Source of the DNA: DASVFB01 sp963815965
GTDB taxonomy: Bacteria; Actinomycetota; Thermoleophilia; Gaiellales; Gaiellaceae
Direction of reading: 5' to 3'
Length of the DNA: 64,000 bases
Assembly (NCBI GenBank): GCA_963815965.1
Contig: CAWFIT010000002.1
Location: forward strand, 124,001 to 188,000
Part shown: in pieces, positions 17,702 through 26,547 of the stretch
How positions within the stretch are numbered: the stretch's first letter is position 1
Layout of the letters: each line of letters opens with the position of its first letter
Position numbers and translations under genes: made by a program
Notes under the pieces: generated by a model
What the model was told of the DNA's origin: nothing
The model's input: only the letters and a program-made list of their open reading frames with translations
The model's database searches: none

Positions 17702-18087
17702 TGACGGACGACCGTCCTCGCTACATGATCTCCGTCGCGGCCGACCTCGTCGGCATGCACCCGCAGACGCTGCGCATCTACGAGGCGAAAGGCCTCATCC
17801 GGCCGCAGCGCACGTCCGGCAACACACGCCTGTACTCCGAGGCCGACCTCGAACGGCTGCGACTCATCCAGCAGCTGACGACTGAGCTGGGGCTCAACCT
17901 CGCCGGTGTCGAACAGGTGATGCACATGCAGGACGAGGTGACGCGCATGCGCCGGCAGCTCGAGCGGCTCGAGCGCCAGATGCGCGAGGCGATCGACCAG
18001 GTGCACAGGCAATACCGCCGCGACCTCGTCGTCTACCGACCCCCGACCGAATGGAGCGCAGTACCTAGATGGACTTCAACAAGCTGA
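17701..18087 (+). CDS. hspR: MerR-family heat-shock repressor HspR
   Basis: Represses the dnaK operon in actinobacteria, acting with DnaK as co-repressor. 128 residues: the MerR helix-turn-helix is at about 9-75 (ISVAADLVGMHPQTLRIYE, then GNTRLYSEADLERL), followed by a coiled coil (VTRMRRQLERLERQM). Unlike most MerR proteins HspR has no ligand domain, and none is seen here. Starts on the TGA of dnaJ and overlaps the clpB start by 19 bp. A matching HAIR-type operator before dnaK is not obvious, so control of this operon may differ. Confidence 0.92.
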   Translation: MTDDRPRYMISVAADLVGMHPQTLRIYEAKGLIRPQRTSGNTRLYSEADLERLRLIQQLTTELGLNLAGVEQVMHMQDEVTRMRRQLERLERQMREAIDQVHRQYRRDLVVYRPPTEWSAVPRWTSTS

Positions 18088-20531
18088 CCGTCAAGAGCCA
18101 GGAGGCGTTCGCCGCAGCACAGGCGGACGCGCTGCGTCGCGGCAATCCCGAGCTCTATCCCGAGCATCTGCTGCTCGCGCTGCTCGACCAGACCGCTCTT
18201 CGCCGACTGGCAGGGCCTGCGCGCCGACGCCGAGGCGAAGCTTGCCGCGCGCCCCGCTGTTCAGGGCGGCAAGCAGCAGCCGCAGGTCTCCGCCGACGGT
18301 CGCGCGCGTCCTCGAACGCGCCGACAAGGAACGCGCGCAGCTCGAGGACGACTACATCTCGACGGAGCATCTCTTCCTCGCGCTCGACGTCGTGCCGCGC
18401 GACGAAGCGCTCGCGTGGATCAAGAAGGTGCGCGGCAACCAGCGCGTCACGTCGCAGGATCCGGAGGGCTCGTACCAGGCGCTCGAGAAGTTCGGCCGCG
18501 ACCTCACAGAGCTCGCGGAGCAGGGGAAGCTCGATCCGGTGATCGGCCGCGACGAGGAGATCAGGCGCGTGATCCAGGTCCTGTCGCGGCGAACGAAGAA
18601 CAACCCCGTCTTGATCGGCGACCCCGGCGTGGGGAAGACCGCAATCGTCGAGGGGCTCGCGCAGCGCATCGTCGCCGGCGACGTCCCCGAGGGATTGAAG
18701 GGCAAGCGCGTGTGGGCACTCGACATCGGCGCGCTGCTCGCCGGCTCGAAGTACCGCGGCGAGTTCGAGGAGCGGCTCAAGGCCGTCCTGAACGAGATCA
18801 AGTCGAGCGACGGCGCGATCATCCTCTTCATCGACGAGCTCCACACGATCGTCGGCGCCGGCGCTGCCGAGGGCGCGGTCGATGCGGGCAACCTGATGAA
18901 GCCGACTTCTCGCACGCGGCGAGTTGCGCGCCGTCGGCGCGACGACGCTCGACGAGTACCGCAAGCACATCGAGAAGGACGCCGCGCTCGAGCGCCGCTT
19001 CCAGCCGATCTTCGTGGGCGAGCCGTCGGTCGCCGACACGATCGCGATCCTGCGCGGATTGAAGGAGCGTTACGAGGCGCATCACGGCGTGCGCATCCGC
19101 GACGCTGCGCTCGTCGCAGCTGCTGTTCTCTCCGACCGCTACATCTCGGACCGCTTCTTGCCTGACAAGGCGATCGACCTCGTGGATGAGGCTGCTTCCC
19201 GATTGCGAATGGAAATCGACTCGTCGCCGGTCGAGCTCGACGAGGCGAACCGGCGTGTCACGCAGCTAGAGATCGAGCTCGCGGCGATGGCGAAGGAGTC
19301 CAAGGATGTCCGTGAGCCGCTCGAGCGCGAGCTTGCCGAGGCGAAAGAACGGCGCAACGAGCTGGCCGCGCGCTGGCAGAAGGAAAAGGAAGCGCTCGAC
19401 CGTGTCAAGGAGATCACGCAGAAGATCGACGAGCTGCGCATGGAGGCCGAGCGCGCCGAGCGCGCCGGCAACCTCGAGCGCGTCGCAGAGATCCGTTACG
19501 GCGAGCTGCCCGCGCTCGAGAAAGAGCTCGAAGCGCGCGAGCAACAGACCGACCTCGAGCCGATGGTGAAGGAGGAGGTCGACGAGGACGACGTGGCGAT
19601 GGTCGTCGCCCGCTGGACAGGCATTCCCGTCTCACGCCTGCTCGAGGGCGAGACCGAGAAGCTGATCCAGATGGAGGAGCGGCTGCACCAGCGCGTCGTC
19701 GGCCAGGACGAGGCGGTCGCTGCGGTCGCGAACGCGCTACGGCGCGCGCGCACCGGCCTGCAGGATCCGAATCGTCCGATCGGTTCCTTCGTCTTTCTCG
19801 GCCCGACCGGCGTCGGGAAGACCGAGCTTGCGCGCGCGCTCGCGGAGTTCATGTTCGACGACGAGCGCGCGATGGTACGGCTCGACATGTCGGAGTACCA
19901 GGAGCGGCACACGGTCGCACGGCTCGTCGGCGCGCCGCCGGGTTACGTCGGCTACGAGGAGGGCGGACAGCTGACTGAGGCCGTGCGCCGCCGCCCGTAC
20001 TCGGTCGTCCTGCTGGACGAGATCGAGAAGGCGCACACGGAGGTCTTCGACGTGCTGTTGCAGATCCTCGACGACGGCCGGCTTACGGATGGGCAGGGTC
20101 GAACCGTCGATTTCCGCAACACCGTCGTGATCATGACGTCGAACATCCGCACGCCGGATGAGTTGCGCGAGTTCTTCCGCCCGGAGTTCTTGAACCGGAT
20201 CGACGAGGTGGTGGAGTTCAAGCGGCTCACTCGGGAACAGCTCGCGGACATCGTCGAGCTGCAGCTCGCTCGGCTCCGGACGCGGCTCGCGGAGCGTGGG
20301 CTGGCGTTGGAGCTGACGGACGCGGCGAAGGAAGTTCTGGCCGAGGCCGGCTGGGATCCCGCGTACGGCGCCCGGCCGCTCAAGCGCGCGCTGCAGCGGC
20401 TGATCGAGAACCCGCTCGCGCTACGGCTGCTCGAAGGCGACTTCGGCGATGGCGACACGATTCGCGTCGACGCTCAGAACGGCGAGCTCGTGTTCGAGAA
20501 GGCCGCGGTCGCCGAGCCGGCGGGCGTCTAG
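18069..20531 (+). CDS. clpB: ClpB disaggregase, frame broken by three indels
   Basis: Hsp100 chaperone that works with DnaK on aggregates. All parts are recognisable: N domain (DFNKLTVKSQEAF), first AAA+ with GDPGVGKTAIVEG, M domain coiled coil, second AAA+ with GPTGVGKTELA and C-terminal GWDPAYGARPLKR. The frame breaks near 18192 (a short stretch after LLDQ is missing), at about 18298 (extra G) and about 18905 (extra A; restoring it gives NLMKP-LLARGEL). Between MTSNI and FRPEFLNRID about 20 family residues are absent in frame. Outside the breaks coding is perfect, which favours sequence error over decay; a true pseudogene is possible. Confidence 0.85.
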
Positions 20532-20895
20532 GGCCAGCGCGGCGCGCGCGGCGCCTGCGGCTCGAACTGTAGACCAGTCGTCCCGCGTCGGCGCGAACAC
20601 GTCGATCACGACCGCGCCTTCCAGGCCCGACGGTTACCTCGTGCGGCACGTTCGCTGGTATGCGCCAGGTGCCGCCCGGGCCGAGCTCGCGCGACTCCTC
20701 GCCGACGCGGAAGGTGAGCGATCCCGAGAGCACCATGCCTAGCTGCTCGTTCTCGTGTCGATGCTCAGGCACGATCGAGCCCGGGTCGAGCTCGACGACG
20801 CCGAGCGTGATGCGCTCGCCGTGGATTGCGCGCACGGCGACGCCGTTCCAGATGTCCTGAGGGCCGATCGCGTCGAGTTCTGCGAAGGCACTCAC
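20528..20895 (-). CDS. Cupin-domain protein, frame broken by two indels
   Basis: Small beta-barrel protein. The cupin motif is PGSIVPEHRHENEQLGMVL followed by GPGGTWRIPANVPHEV. Reading from ATG 20895, the frame is good to VPHEVTVGP. One extra G near 20611 must be removed to continue VVIDVFAPTRDDW, and another base near 20572 to reach EPQAPRAPRWP and a TAG at 20528. That stop shares CTAG with the convergent clpB stop. Metal ligands H, H, E of motif 1 and H of motif 2 are present. Function is unknown. With clpB next door, this is the second gene in 2.5 kb with single-base breaks. Confidence 0.65.
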
Positions 20896-20932
20896 GGCGG
20901 CGCGAGTCTACCGCCTCTGTTTCGCGGCAGGG

Positions 20933-20966
20933 TTGTCGCCCGCCGCCGCAACGGCGGGAAACAACC
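20933..20966 (+). other. GC-rich hairpin in leader of a small gene
   Basis: GTTGT ... ACAAC encloses CCCGCCG ... CGGCGGG with a short loop. It lies between the divergent cupin gene and a 45-codon frame with a strong ribosome site. No T-tract follows, so a leader structure is as likely as a terminator. Confidence 0.35.
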
Positions 20967-20988
20967 TCGAACTGGGAGGAGTCCCATC

Positions 20989-21126
20989 ATGCGACGTCGC
21001 GGCTTCGATGTCGATGGGCCGAACGGCCTATTTCCATCCGACCGAGCCGCCGTCTACGCTCGACCTGTGCTCCCGCCGATCGAAAACCGAGACCCCGGCG
21101 ACGAGACCGCCGAAGACGAGGACTAG
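20989..21126 (+). CDS. Small acidic-tailed protein (45 aa), hypothetical
   Basis: Short frame of 45 codons starting MRRRGFDVDGPNGLF and ending in a run of acidic residues (DETAEDED). The main support is a near-perfect GGGAGGA ribosome site at 20974-20980, 8 nt before the ATG, which is rare in this window. No domain is recognised. A hairpin lies in the leader. It could be a regulatory or structural micro-protein; translation is not proven. Confidence 0.4.
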   Translation: MRRRGFDVDGPNGLFPSDRAAVYARPVLPPIENRDPGDETAEDED

Positions 21127-21176
21127 CCCGGCGAACGACTAACGCCGCGAGCGGCTTAGCGGATACGGTCCTCGCG

Positions 21177-21914
21177 ATGTCGAAGCCTCTGCCGCCGCCG
21201 CTGCCGCCGGCCGAGCGCACGGTAGGGCAGGTCATCGCCGAGTCGATTCGGCTCTACGGCCAGCGATTCTGGGCGGCGCTGCTCCTCGGGCTTCCGATCG
21301 CCGCAATCACGCAACTCTCCGCCGGCCACTCGCTCGCGACGCAGACGATCATCCTCTGGATTGCGTCGCCGTTCGTCACCGCGGCGTACGTCTGGGCGAT
21401 CGTGATCGCGGCACCGGCGCGCCCACCGCGGGGCGCCCTCGTCCGCGCGTACGTCGTCGGGCTCGTCGTCTTCCTGCCCGTACCCGCGCTGCTTCGCCTG
21501 TACGTGCTGCCCGCGCTCGCGTGGCTGGCGCTGTTCGGACTGTCGGTACCCGCCGCCGCGTACGAGCGGCTCGGCTTTCGGAACGCGCTCGTCCGCGGGC
21601 GCCGGCTCGCCGCTGCCGACTACGTCCACGCGCTCGGCTCGCTCTGCGCCGTGTCGATCGTCTACTTCATCACCCGCGTGATGCTCCTGCTGCTCCTGCG
21701 CGGCCAGGCCGACACCGCGGAGCGCGTGGCCGCGTTCCTTGCCGACCTCGTGATCTCGCCGCTGCTGTTCCTCGGCGCGGCGCTCGTCTACTTCGACCAG
21801 GCGGCTCGCGTCGTAGACTCCGTCCCCCGAAACAAGAGGAGGCGTGATGCCGGTCTTCATCCTGCTGTCGACGCTCACGGTTCAAGGCGTTCAGACGCTG
21901 AAGTCGAACCCTGA
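21177..21914 (+). CDS. Polytopic membrane protein
   Basis: About 245 residues with a proline-rich cytoplasmic start (SKPLPPPLPPAERTVGQVI) and five or six membrane helices between about residues 28 and 215. It resembles the glycerophosphoryl-diester-phosphodiesterase-type membrane domain seen in many actinobacterial integral proteins, but I cannot assign a family firmly. TACGGT lies 7 nt before the ATG (leaderless geometry). The last 23 codons overlap the following gene in another frame and are rich in Arg. The real stop could therefore be earlier if an indel is present. Confidence 0.6.
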   Translation: MSKPLPPPLPPAERTVGQVIAESIRLYGQRFWAALLLGLPIAAITQLSAGHSLATQTIILWIASPFVTAAYVWAIVIAAPARPPRGALVRAYVVGLVVFLPVPALLRLYVLPALAWLALFGLSVPAAAYERLGFRNALVRGRRLAAADYVHALGSLCAVSIVYFITRVMLLLLLRGQADTAERVAAFLADLVISPLLFLGAALVYFDQAARVVDSVPRNKRRRDAGLHPAVDAHGSRRSDAEVEP

Positions 21915-22137
21915 GCGCCTACGTGCCGTGAACCAGGACGTCGAAGAGCTGGGCTGCAAGGTGCTGCACCAGTGGGCGACGCTCGGTGAGTTTGACTTCG
22001 TCAACGTCGTCGAGGCCCCGGACGAGGCGACGATCGCGCGCGTGTCGGTCTCGCTCGGCGCCCGCGGCTCGACGAAGATCCAGACGCTGCCGGCGCTTCC
22101 GATCGACGAGTTCCTCAGCTCGATCGAGGGCGGCTAG
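21847..22137 (+). CDS. GYD-domain (DUF, dimeric alpha-beta) protein
   Basis: 96 residues from ATG 21847, preceded by AGAGGAGG four bases before the start, a strong ribosome site. The sequence (FILLSTLTVQGVQTLKSNPERL; LGEFDFVNVVEAPDE; SLGARGSTKIQTLPAL) is that of the GYD family of small ferredoxin-like-fold proteins, whose biochemical role is unknown. The gene is followed immediately by the first copy of the structured 3' element. Confidence 0.82.
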   Translation: MPVFILLSTLTVQGVQTLKSNPERLRAVNQDVEELGCKVLHQWATLGEFDFVNVVEAPDEATIARVSVSLGARGSTKIQTLPALPIDEFLSSIEGG

Positions 22138-22273
22138 CTAACGCGCGAAGTGCTGCGCACTTTCGCGCGAGGTAGACCTTGCAGGCGCGTGTAATTGGGA
22201 CGGTGGTCGAAGCGGCCTCTGCTTCGCCGACGGCGTGTGAGCAGCGCGGCAAAGCCACGCTGCCGGCGTGCGG
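22138..22273 (+). repeat. Structured 3' element, copy 1 (after GYD gene)
   Basis: Starts 4 nt after the stop. Hairpin 1 at 22142-22169 (CGCGCGAAGTGC / GCACTTTCGCGCG, TGC loop, one bulge), then GGTAGACC at 22171-22178. Hairpin 2 is degenerate. A CGAAGC/GCTTCG hairpin lies at 22208-22226. Hairpin 3 at 22241-22263 (GCAGCGCGGC-AAA-GCCACGCTGC, one C-A mismatch). It has the same order and orientation as copies at 37114, 46380, 49509 and 53814. It fills the gap to the convergent psuG gene. Confidence 0.75.
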
Positions 22274-23149
22274 TTAATCGGAGGTTGACGCGAGGTGCAC
22301 TGCCACGTCGGCCGCAAGGGAGGCGTTCGAGAACACCAGCTCGCGGTTTGCGCGGAGCGTGCGACCGCCGCTGCGCTCGTGCAGGAACGACAGGACGAAC
22401 GGCGTCACGTCCTGGCCGTGGACGCCGCGTTCGTCCGCGACGCGTAGCGCCTCCTCGATCAGCGGCTCGACGTCGTCGAGGCTTTCGTCGGGCGGCCGTG
22501 CGAGCAGGACGCCGCCTCCACCGAGCTCCCAGTGGGCGCGCGCGATCGCAGCCGCCTCCTCGGCGCTCTCGACGCGCGCGGAAACGGGCGGGCCGCCGCG
22601 CGCCGAGTAGAAGAGCGGCAGCTCGTCGGTGCGGAAGCCGAGCACGGGGACGGCGAGGGTCTCGAGCAGCTCGAGCGTCGCGGGCACGTCGAGCAGGGAC
22701 TTGACGCCTGCGGACACGACCAGGGATCTGGTCCGGGCGAGCTCGAGCAAGTCGGAGGACACGTCGGGATGCTCGGCCCAGCCACGGTGAACGCCGCCGA
22801 GCCCTCCCGTCGCCAAGACGGCGATGCCGACCTTGCGGCAAACGGCGAGCGTGCCGCCGACCGTCGTCGCGCCGACGCCGCCCTGCACGGCTGCCGCGGC
22901 GAGGTCGCGTGCGCCGACCTTGCGAGCGGACGCGTCGAAGCGCTCGAGCTCCTCCTCGCTCAGTCCAACTCGGATCGTGCCGTCGAGGACTCCGATCGTC
23001 GCCGGCGTCGCGCCGCCGGCGCGCACGCGGCGCTCCGACTCGACGCCGACGGCGACGCCTTCACCGGGCGGAAAGCCGTGCGCGACAAGCGTCGTCTCGA
23101 GCGCGACGACCGCGGCCGCTTCGCGCACCTCGCGGGCAACCTCGATCAA
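22274..23149 (-). CDS. psuG: Pseudouridine-5'-phosphate glycosidase
   Basis: Cleaves pseudouridine 5'-phosphate to uracil and ribose 5-phosphate. The 291-residue protein has the family sequences ALETTLVAHGFPPGEG, PATIGVLDGTIRVGL, ATTVGGTLAVC and VLATGGLGGVHRG, plus the catalytic-site Lys in SAGVKSLLDVPATLE. Length is normal. It is co-directional with a GNAT gene and a PfkB kinase just upstream, with 4-bp overlaps. The kinase would make the substrate, so the set forms a pseudouridine degradation unit that could recycle modified RNA nucleosides. Confidence 0.94.
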   Translation of the reverse strand: MIEVAREVREAAAVVALETTLVAHGFPPGEGVAVGVESERRVRAGGATPATIGVLDGTIRVGLSEEELERFDASARKVGARDLAAAAVQGGVGATTVGGTLAVCRKVGIAVLATGGLGGVHRGWAEHPDVSSDLLELARTRSLVVSAGVKSLLDVPATLELLETLAVPVLGFRTDELPLFYSARGGPPVSARVESAEEAAAIARAHWELGGGGVLLARPPDESLDDVEPLIEEALRVADERGVHGQDVTPFVLSFLHERSGGRTLRANRELVFSNASLAADVAVHLASTSD

Positions 23150-23577
23150 CTCTGCTCGTCCATGCTCACGAACTCGACGTCACCCCAGCGCTCGAAGGTG
23201 CGGACGTGCCGCCCGGTCTCGCGAAAGCCGGCGCGCTCGTAGACCGTGATCGCACGTTCGTTGAACGCTGCGACGAACAGGCGCACGAGAGACGGTCGAT
23301 AGCGCTCGCGTCCGAATTCGAGGCCTGCGCGGAAGAAGTCGAACCCGAGCCCCTTCCCGGTCAGGTCCGGCCGCAGGCCGAGCCCGTACTCGAGCACGTC
23401 GTCCTTCGGCTCGAAGTAGAGGAACCCGATCAGCGCGCCGGCGTCGTCACGGACGGCGAAATAGCGCTCGGGATTCAGCACCGGTTCCTGGTCGCTGTCG
23501 TAGAAGTCGTACGGCGGCTGGTAATGCCACTGCTCGTAATCCGCGAAATCGTCTGGGGTCATCGGCGCGATCTTCAC
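23146..23577 (-). CDS. GNAT-family N-acetyltransferase
   Basis: 143 residues from GTG 23577. The GNAT fold is clear: DFADYEQWHYQPPYDFYD, the acetyl-CoA loop RPDLTGKGLGFDFF and the C-terminal NERAITVYERAGF. The overall pattern is like RimJ/RimL-type enzymes acting on protein or small-molecule amines. Start overlaps the stop of the upstream PfkB kinase (GTGA) and its own stop overlaps the psuG start. It is embedded in the pseudouridine operon. A direct role there is not established. Confidence 0.85.
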   Translation of the reverse strand: MKIAPMTPDDFADYEQWHYQPPYDFYDSDQEPVLNPERYFAVRDDAGALIGFLYFEPKDDVLEYGLGLRPDLTGKGLGFDFFRAGLEFGRERYRPSLVRLFVAAFNERAITVYERAGFRETGRHVRTFERWGDVEFVSMDEQS

Positions 23578-24368
23578 GGCATCGCTCCGACGCGAGCGAC
23601 GCAGCGCGCTGCCGTCTCGAGGGCGAGTTGCGGGCCGCCTACGATGAAGCCGGCCGCGAGCGCGTCTCCGGCCCCGGTCGAATCCACGACATCGGTTGCG
23701 ACGGCAGGATGCTCTTGGCCGCCGACGCGAATACCGCGCGGCCCGCGCTTCACGACTCGCACTTCGGTCTCGATGTCGCCGACTGCTTCCCACTCGCGCT
23801 CGTTGCCGAAGACGATGTCTGGACGGATCCGGGCGAGTGCCTCGCGCATCGCGTCGCCGAAGCGCCTGATGTGCGTCCACGACGAGAGATCGACGCTCAC
23901 GCCGGCGCCGTGCTCGCGCGCGAGAGCGGCTGCGCGCACGGCCGCGCCGGCGATCGGCGCGCGCATCAGCGAGTAGCCGGACAGATGCAGCGCATCGCAC
24001 TCGAGCCATCTGGCCTCGAGGTCCTCCTCGCGCAGATCGGGCGCGGAGCCACGGTCCGAGGCCATCGTGCGGTCGCCCTCCGGCTGCACGAGCGAGACGA
24101 CGATGCCGGTCCGCTCGCCGCGGGCCCCCGTGAGCTCGACGCCACGGGCCTCCAGCTCACGGCGTAGCATCGCGCCGGCGTCGTCGTCCGCTTGCACGGC
24201 CACGATGCGCGCGCGGGCTCCGAGGTCGGCTGCCCAGGCGGCGACGTTCGCCGCCTGTCCGCCGGGAGCGAGCTTCGTCGAGGCCGCGGCGTCGTCGCCA
24301 GGGGCAAGCCGTGAGTCGAGCCGGACGATCACGTCGAGAAGCAGGTCTCCGAGGGTGCACACGACCAC
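23574..24368 (-). CDS. psuK: PfkB-family sugar/nucleoside kinase, probable pseudouridine kinase
   Basis: 264-residue ribokinase-fold enzyme. PfkB signature 1 region PGGQAANVAAWAADLG and signature 2 DSTGAGDALAAGF, with the catalytic Asp in the latter, are present. PfkB substrate choice cannot be read from motifs. Operon position with psuG strongly suggests phosphorylation of pseudouridine; adenosine/ribokinase-like activity is the alternative. Start is GTG at 24368, only 14 bp from the divergent small gene at 24383. Confidence 0.82.
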   Translation of the reverse strand: MVVCTLGDLLLDVIVRLDSRLAPGDDAAASTKLAPGGQAANVAAWAADLGARARIVAVQADDDAGAMLRRELEARGVELTGARGERTGIVVSLVQPEGDRTMASDRGSAPDLREEDLEARWLECDALHLSGYSLMRAPIAGAAVRAAALAREHGAGVSVDLSSWTHIRRFGDAMREALARIRPDIVFGNEREWEAVGDIETEVRVVKRGPRGIRVGGQEHPAVATDVVDSTGAGDALAAGFIVGGPQLALETAARCVARVGAMP

Positions 24369-24370
24369 CG

Positions 24371-24376
24371 TAGGAT
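24371..24376 (+). promoter_or_regulatory. TAGGAT -10 box, leaderless start
   Basis: TAGGAT ends 6 nt before the GTG at 24383, in the 14-bp gap between two divergent genes. No ribosome site is present. Confidence 0.4.
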
Positions 24377-24382
24377 TGTCTC

Positions 24383-24583
24383 GTGGACGAGGACGACAAG
24401 CGAAGCGAACGTCTGCGCTCCTTCATGTACGGCGCGGTGCTCGGTGCATCCGCGGCCGTCGCGGCCGCCAGGCGTCGACGTCCACGGCGCACGACCCGCC
24501 TGACGCCGGCCGGTCTCGCCGCTTTCGAAGACGCGCCGTGCTTCCAGGAGACGCTGGAGAAAGAGGCCGCGGAGCGCGGTTAG
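24383..24583 (+). CDS. Small basic protein (66 aa), hypothetical
   Basis: 66 residues: an acidic/charged start (DEDDKRSERLRS), a short hydrophobic alanine-rich segment (FMYGAVLGASAAVAAARRRR) that could be a membrane anchor, and a C-terminal part with AGLAAFEDAPC. Family not recognised. A TAGGAT box sits 6 nt before the GTG. Its TAG and the TAA of the convergent membrane protein share the four bases TTAG. Confidence 0.5.
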   Translation: MDEDDKRSERLRSFMYGAVLGASAAVAAARRRRPRRTTRLTPAGLAAFEDAPCFQETLEKEAAERG

Positions 24584-26208
24584 CGGGCACCGGCAGCGTC
24601 CAGGCCGCGGAGCCCGAGAGCGCGCTCGACGGTGAGCAGGTTGATGTCGGAGTCGCCAAGGAGGAGCGACTGCCCGACGAGCTGCACGGCTTGCGTCTGG
24701 AGCAGGAACTCCCGGATCGTCCGCGTGGGCTTCCGGCTCCTGATCACGAGGAAGGGGCCGAACACGCGCGCTTCGAACTTCGATGCCGGCCGCGGGAAGC
24801 GCCGCGGAATGTGCAGTCTCGGCGTGAAGTTGTTGTTGTCGCTGGCGTCGAGCACCCAGACGCCCCGGCCGAGCGGCTTGTGCGCGCGGTAGAGCACATT
24901 CAGCGCGAGCTTCGTGTCTGCGCGCGGCACGACCGTGTTCGAGAACGCGTGGTTCTGCTCCCACGCGCCGAGATAGGCGGGGTCGTACCCGAACAGGATG
25001 TCGTCGGGCCTACTCGTCGACGCGAGCCACGTCGATGCCGCCGTGCGCCCGTCTGAGCGGATCTGCGGCTCGCCGACGTACAGCGTGCGCGTGTTGTGCA
25101 GGCCCCACGCGACCTCGCCCGTACCGAGCGCGAGCACGATCACGGCGGCGAGCGCGATCCCCACCGGCGCCCGCCCCAGCCGCACGAGCGGCAGCGCGAG
25201 CAGCGTGGCGAAGAACGGGAGCACGAAGATCAGGTGCCTCGACTCGGGTGAAGCGAAGCCGCTGCCGATGCGCGTTACGGCGAAGAACACGAACGGGGTC
25301 ACGAGCACGCAGGCGACGAAGGCCGCACCCGACCTGTTCCGTCGCACGAGCATCGCCATCCCGACTGCGGCGGCGAGGAGGACCGCGACGCGCGCCGGCG
25401 TCCACCCGACTGTGAAGTCCCCCGCGACGCGGGCGAGGTACTTGAAAATCGAGAAGGGGCTGCCGAGCTTCGTTCCTCCGCCGCCGACTCCGACGTCGAA
25501 ACGGTTTGCCAGCACGGTGTCGCTGCGCCAGAACGGAATCGCGAGCAACGCGACGACGAAGAACGCCGGCACAGCCTCTCGGAACCTGCGGGCGTACAGC
25601 ACGTACAGACCCTGCGACGCCAGCACGAGTGCGCCGTACGGGTGCGTTGCGATGCACGCGAGGATCGCCAACCCCCAGAGAATCCAGCTCCGCCGGTCGC
25701 GTCGCTCGAGCGCTCGCAGGAGAGCGAGGTACGACAGGGTCGCCGTGAAGAGGAAGATCGAGTACATGCGCCCGTAGATGCCGTGGAAGAGCAGCATCCA
25801 GCTCGGCACGACGATCGCCGTTGCAACGAGCGCGACGGTGCGGTCGGCGAGACGCGCGACGAGGAGGGCGATCAACGGGACGCTCGCAATCGCGAACACC
25901 GTCGAGACGAGGCGAAGCTCGACGAGCCCGCCGCCGGTGTGCGTGATCACCCACGCGAACAGAAAGTGCAGCGGCGCACCGCCGCGTTCGCCGAGGACCG
26001 TGCGGATGAGCTCACCGACGGAGCCGCGGCTCGTGAAGAGCGCGAGCGTCTCGTCCTCGTGCGGCGGCCAGACGGTAAGTCGTGCGAAGAAAAAGGCCGC
26101 GGCGATTGCGGTAAGCCCGGCGACGCCGACACGCCACAACGTGTCGGGTGAGGTGGTGAGTGCGAACGGGCGCGCGCGCTCGGCCGTAGTCGGAGCGGCG
26201 TTGCTCAC
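24580..26208 (-). CDS. GT-C fold membrane glycosyltransferase (GT39/PMT-like)
   Basis: 542 residues from GTG 26208, with a cytoplasmic start and about 11-12 membrane helices, then a soluble extracytoplasmic C-terminal domain of about 150 residues. The first loop carries the acidic GT-C motif (TVWPPHEDETLALF), and GERGGAPLHFLFAW is typical of ArnT/PMT-type enzymes that use polyprenyl-phosphate sugars at the outer face. Acceptor unknown. An upstream in-frame extension to 26397 runs through the divergent gene's promoter and coding start, so it is not used. Confidence 0.8.
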   Translation of the reverse strand: MSNAAPTTAERARPFALTTSPDTLWRVGVAGLTAIAAAFFFARLTVWPPHEDETLALFTSRGSVGELIRTVLGERGGAPLHFLFAWVITHTGGGLVELRLVSTVFAIASVPLIALLVARLADRTVALVATAIVVPSWMLLFHGIYGRMYSIFLFTATLSYLALLRALERRDRRSWILWGLAILACIATHPYGALVLASQGLYVLYARRFREAVPAFFVVALLAIPFWRSDTVLANRFDVGVGGGGTKLGSPFSIFKYLARVAGDFTVGWTPARVAVLLAAAVGMAMLVRRNRSGAAFVACVLVTPFVFFAVTRIGSGFASPESRHLIFVLPFFATLLALPLVRLGRAPVGIALAAVIVLALGTGEVAWGLHNTRTLYVGEPQIRSDGRTAASTWLASTSRPDDILFGYDPAYLGAWEQNHAFSNTVVPRADTKLALNVLYRAHKPLGRGVWVLDASDNNNFTPRLHIPRRFPRPASKFEARVFGPFLVIRSRKPTRTIREFLLQTQAVQLVGQSLLLGDSDINLLTVERALGLRGLDAAGAR

Positions 26209-26242
26209 CTCGCGATTATCCGGAAACGGCCAGGCACGCTGG

Positions 26243-26248
26243 TAGCCT
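26243..26248 (+). promoter_or_regulatory. TAGCCT -10 box, leaderless start
   Basis: TAGCCT ends 6 nt before the GTG at 26255. No ribosome-binding sequence is present. Confidence 0.4.
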
Positions 26249-26254
26249 AGATTC

Positions 26255-26536
26255 GTGCCGACGTACGAGTACCGTTGTCCCAACGGGCACCTTTTCGAGG
26301 TGTTCAAGTCGATCCACGCGCCGGCGCCGGAGAACTGCCCAGTCTGCGGTGAGAGCCCTGTCGAGGTCGTTCTGCACCCGGTCGCCGTCCACTTCAAGGG
26401 CTCGGGCTTCTACTCGACCGACTACGGGCGGGGCCGCCGCAAGGCCGAGACGTCGAAGGACGGCGACTCAGGCTCGGCCGACAAGACCGACAAGAAGGAC
26501 ACAGGCACGGTCGAGAAGAAGGCTGCCGAGGCTTAG
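26255..26536 (+). CDS. FmdB-family zinc-ribbon protein
   Basis: 93 residues starting PTYEYRCPNGHLFEVF, the FmdB/CxxC_CxxC_SSSS signature. The second metal knuckle is CPVCGE; the first pair is C-x2-(N)GH rather than C-x2-C, so Cys/His ligation is likely. A Gly/Tyr stretch (HFKGSGFYSTDYGRG) and a highly charged Lys/Asp tail follow, as in other actinobacterial members. These proteins are regulators or RNA/protein binders of uncertain role. It ends 11 bp from the convergent LCP gene. Confidence 0.88.
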   Translation: MPTYEYRCPNGHLFEVFKSIHAPAPENCPVCGESPVEVVLHPVAVHFKGSGFYSTDYGRGRRKAETSKDGDSGSADKTDKKDTGTVEKKAAEA

Positions 26537-26547
26537 ACCTCAGCGGG

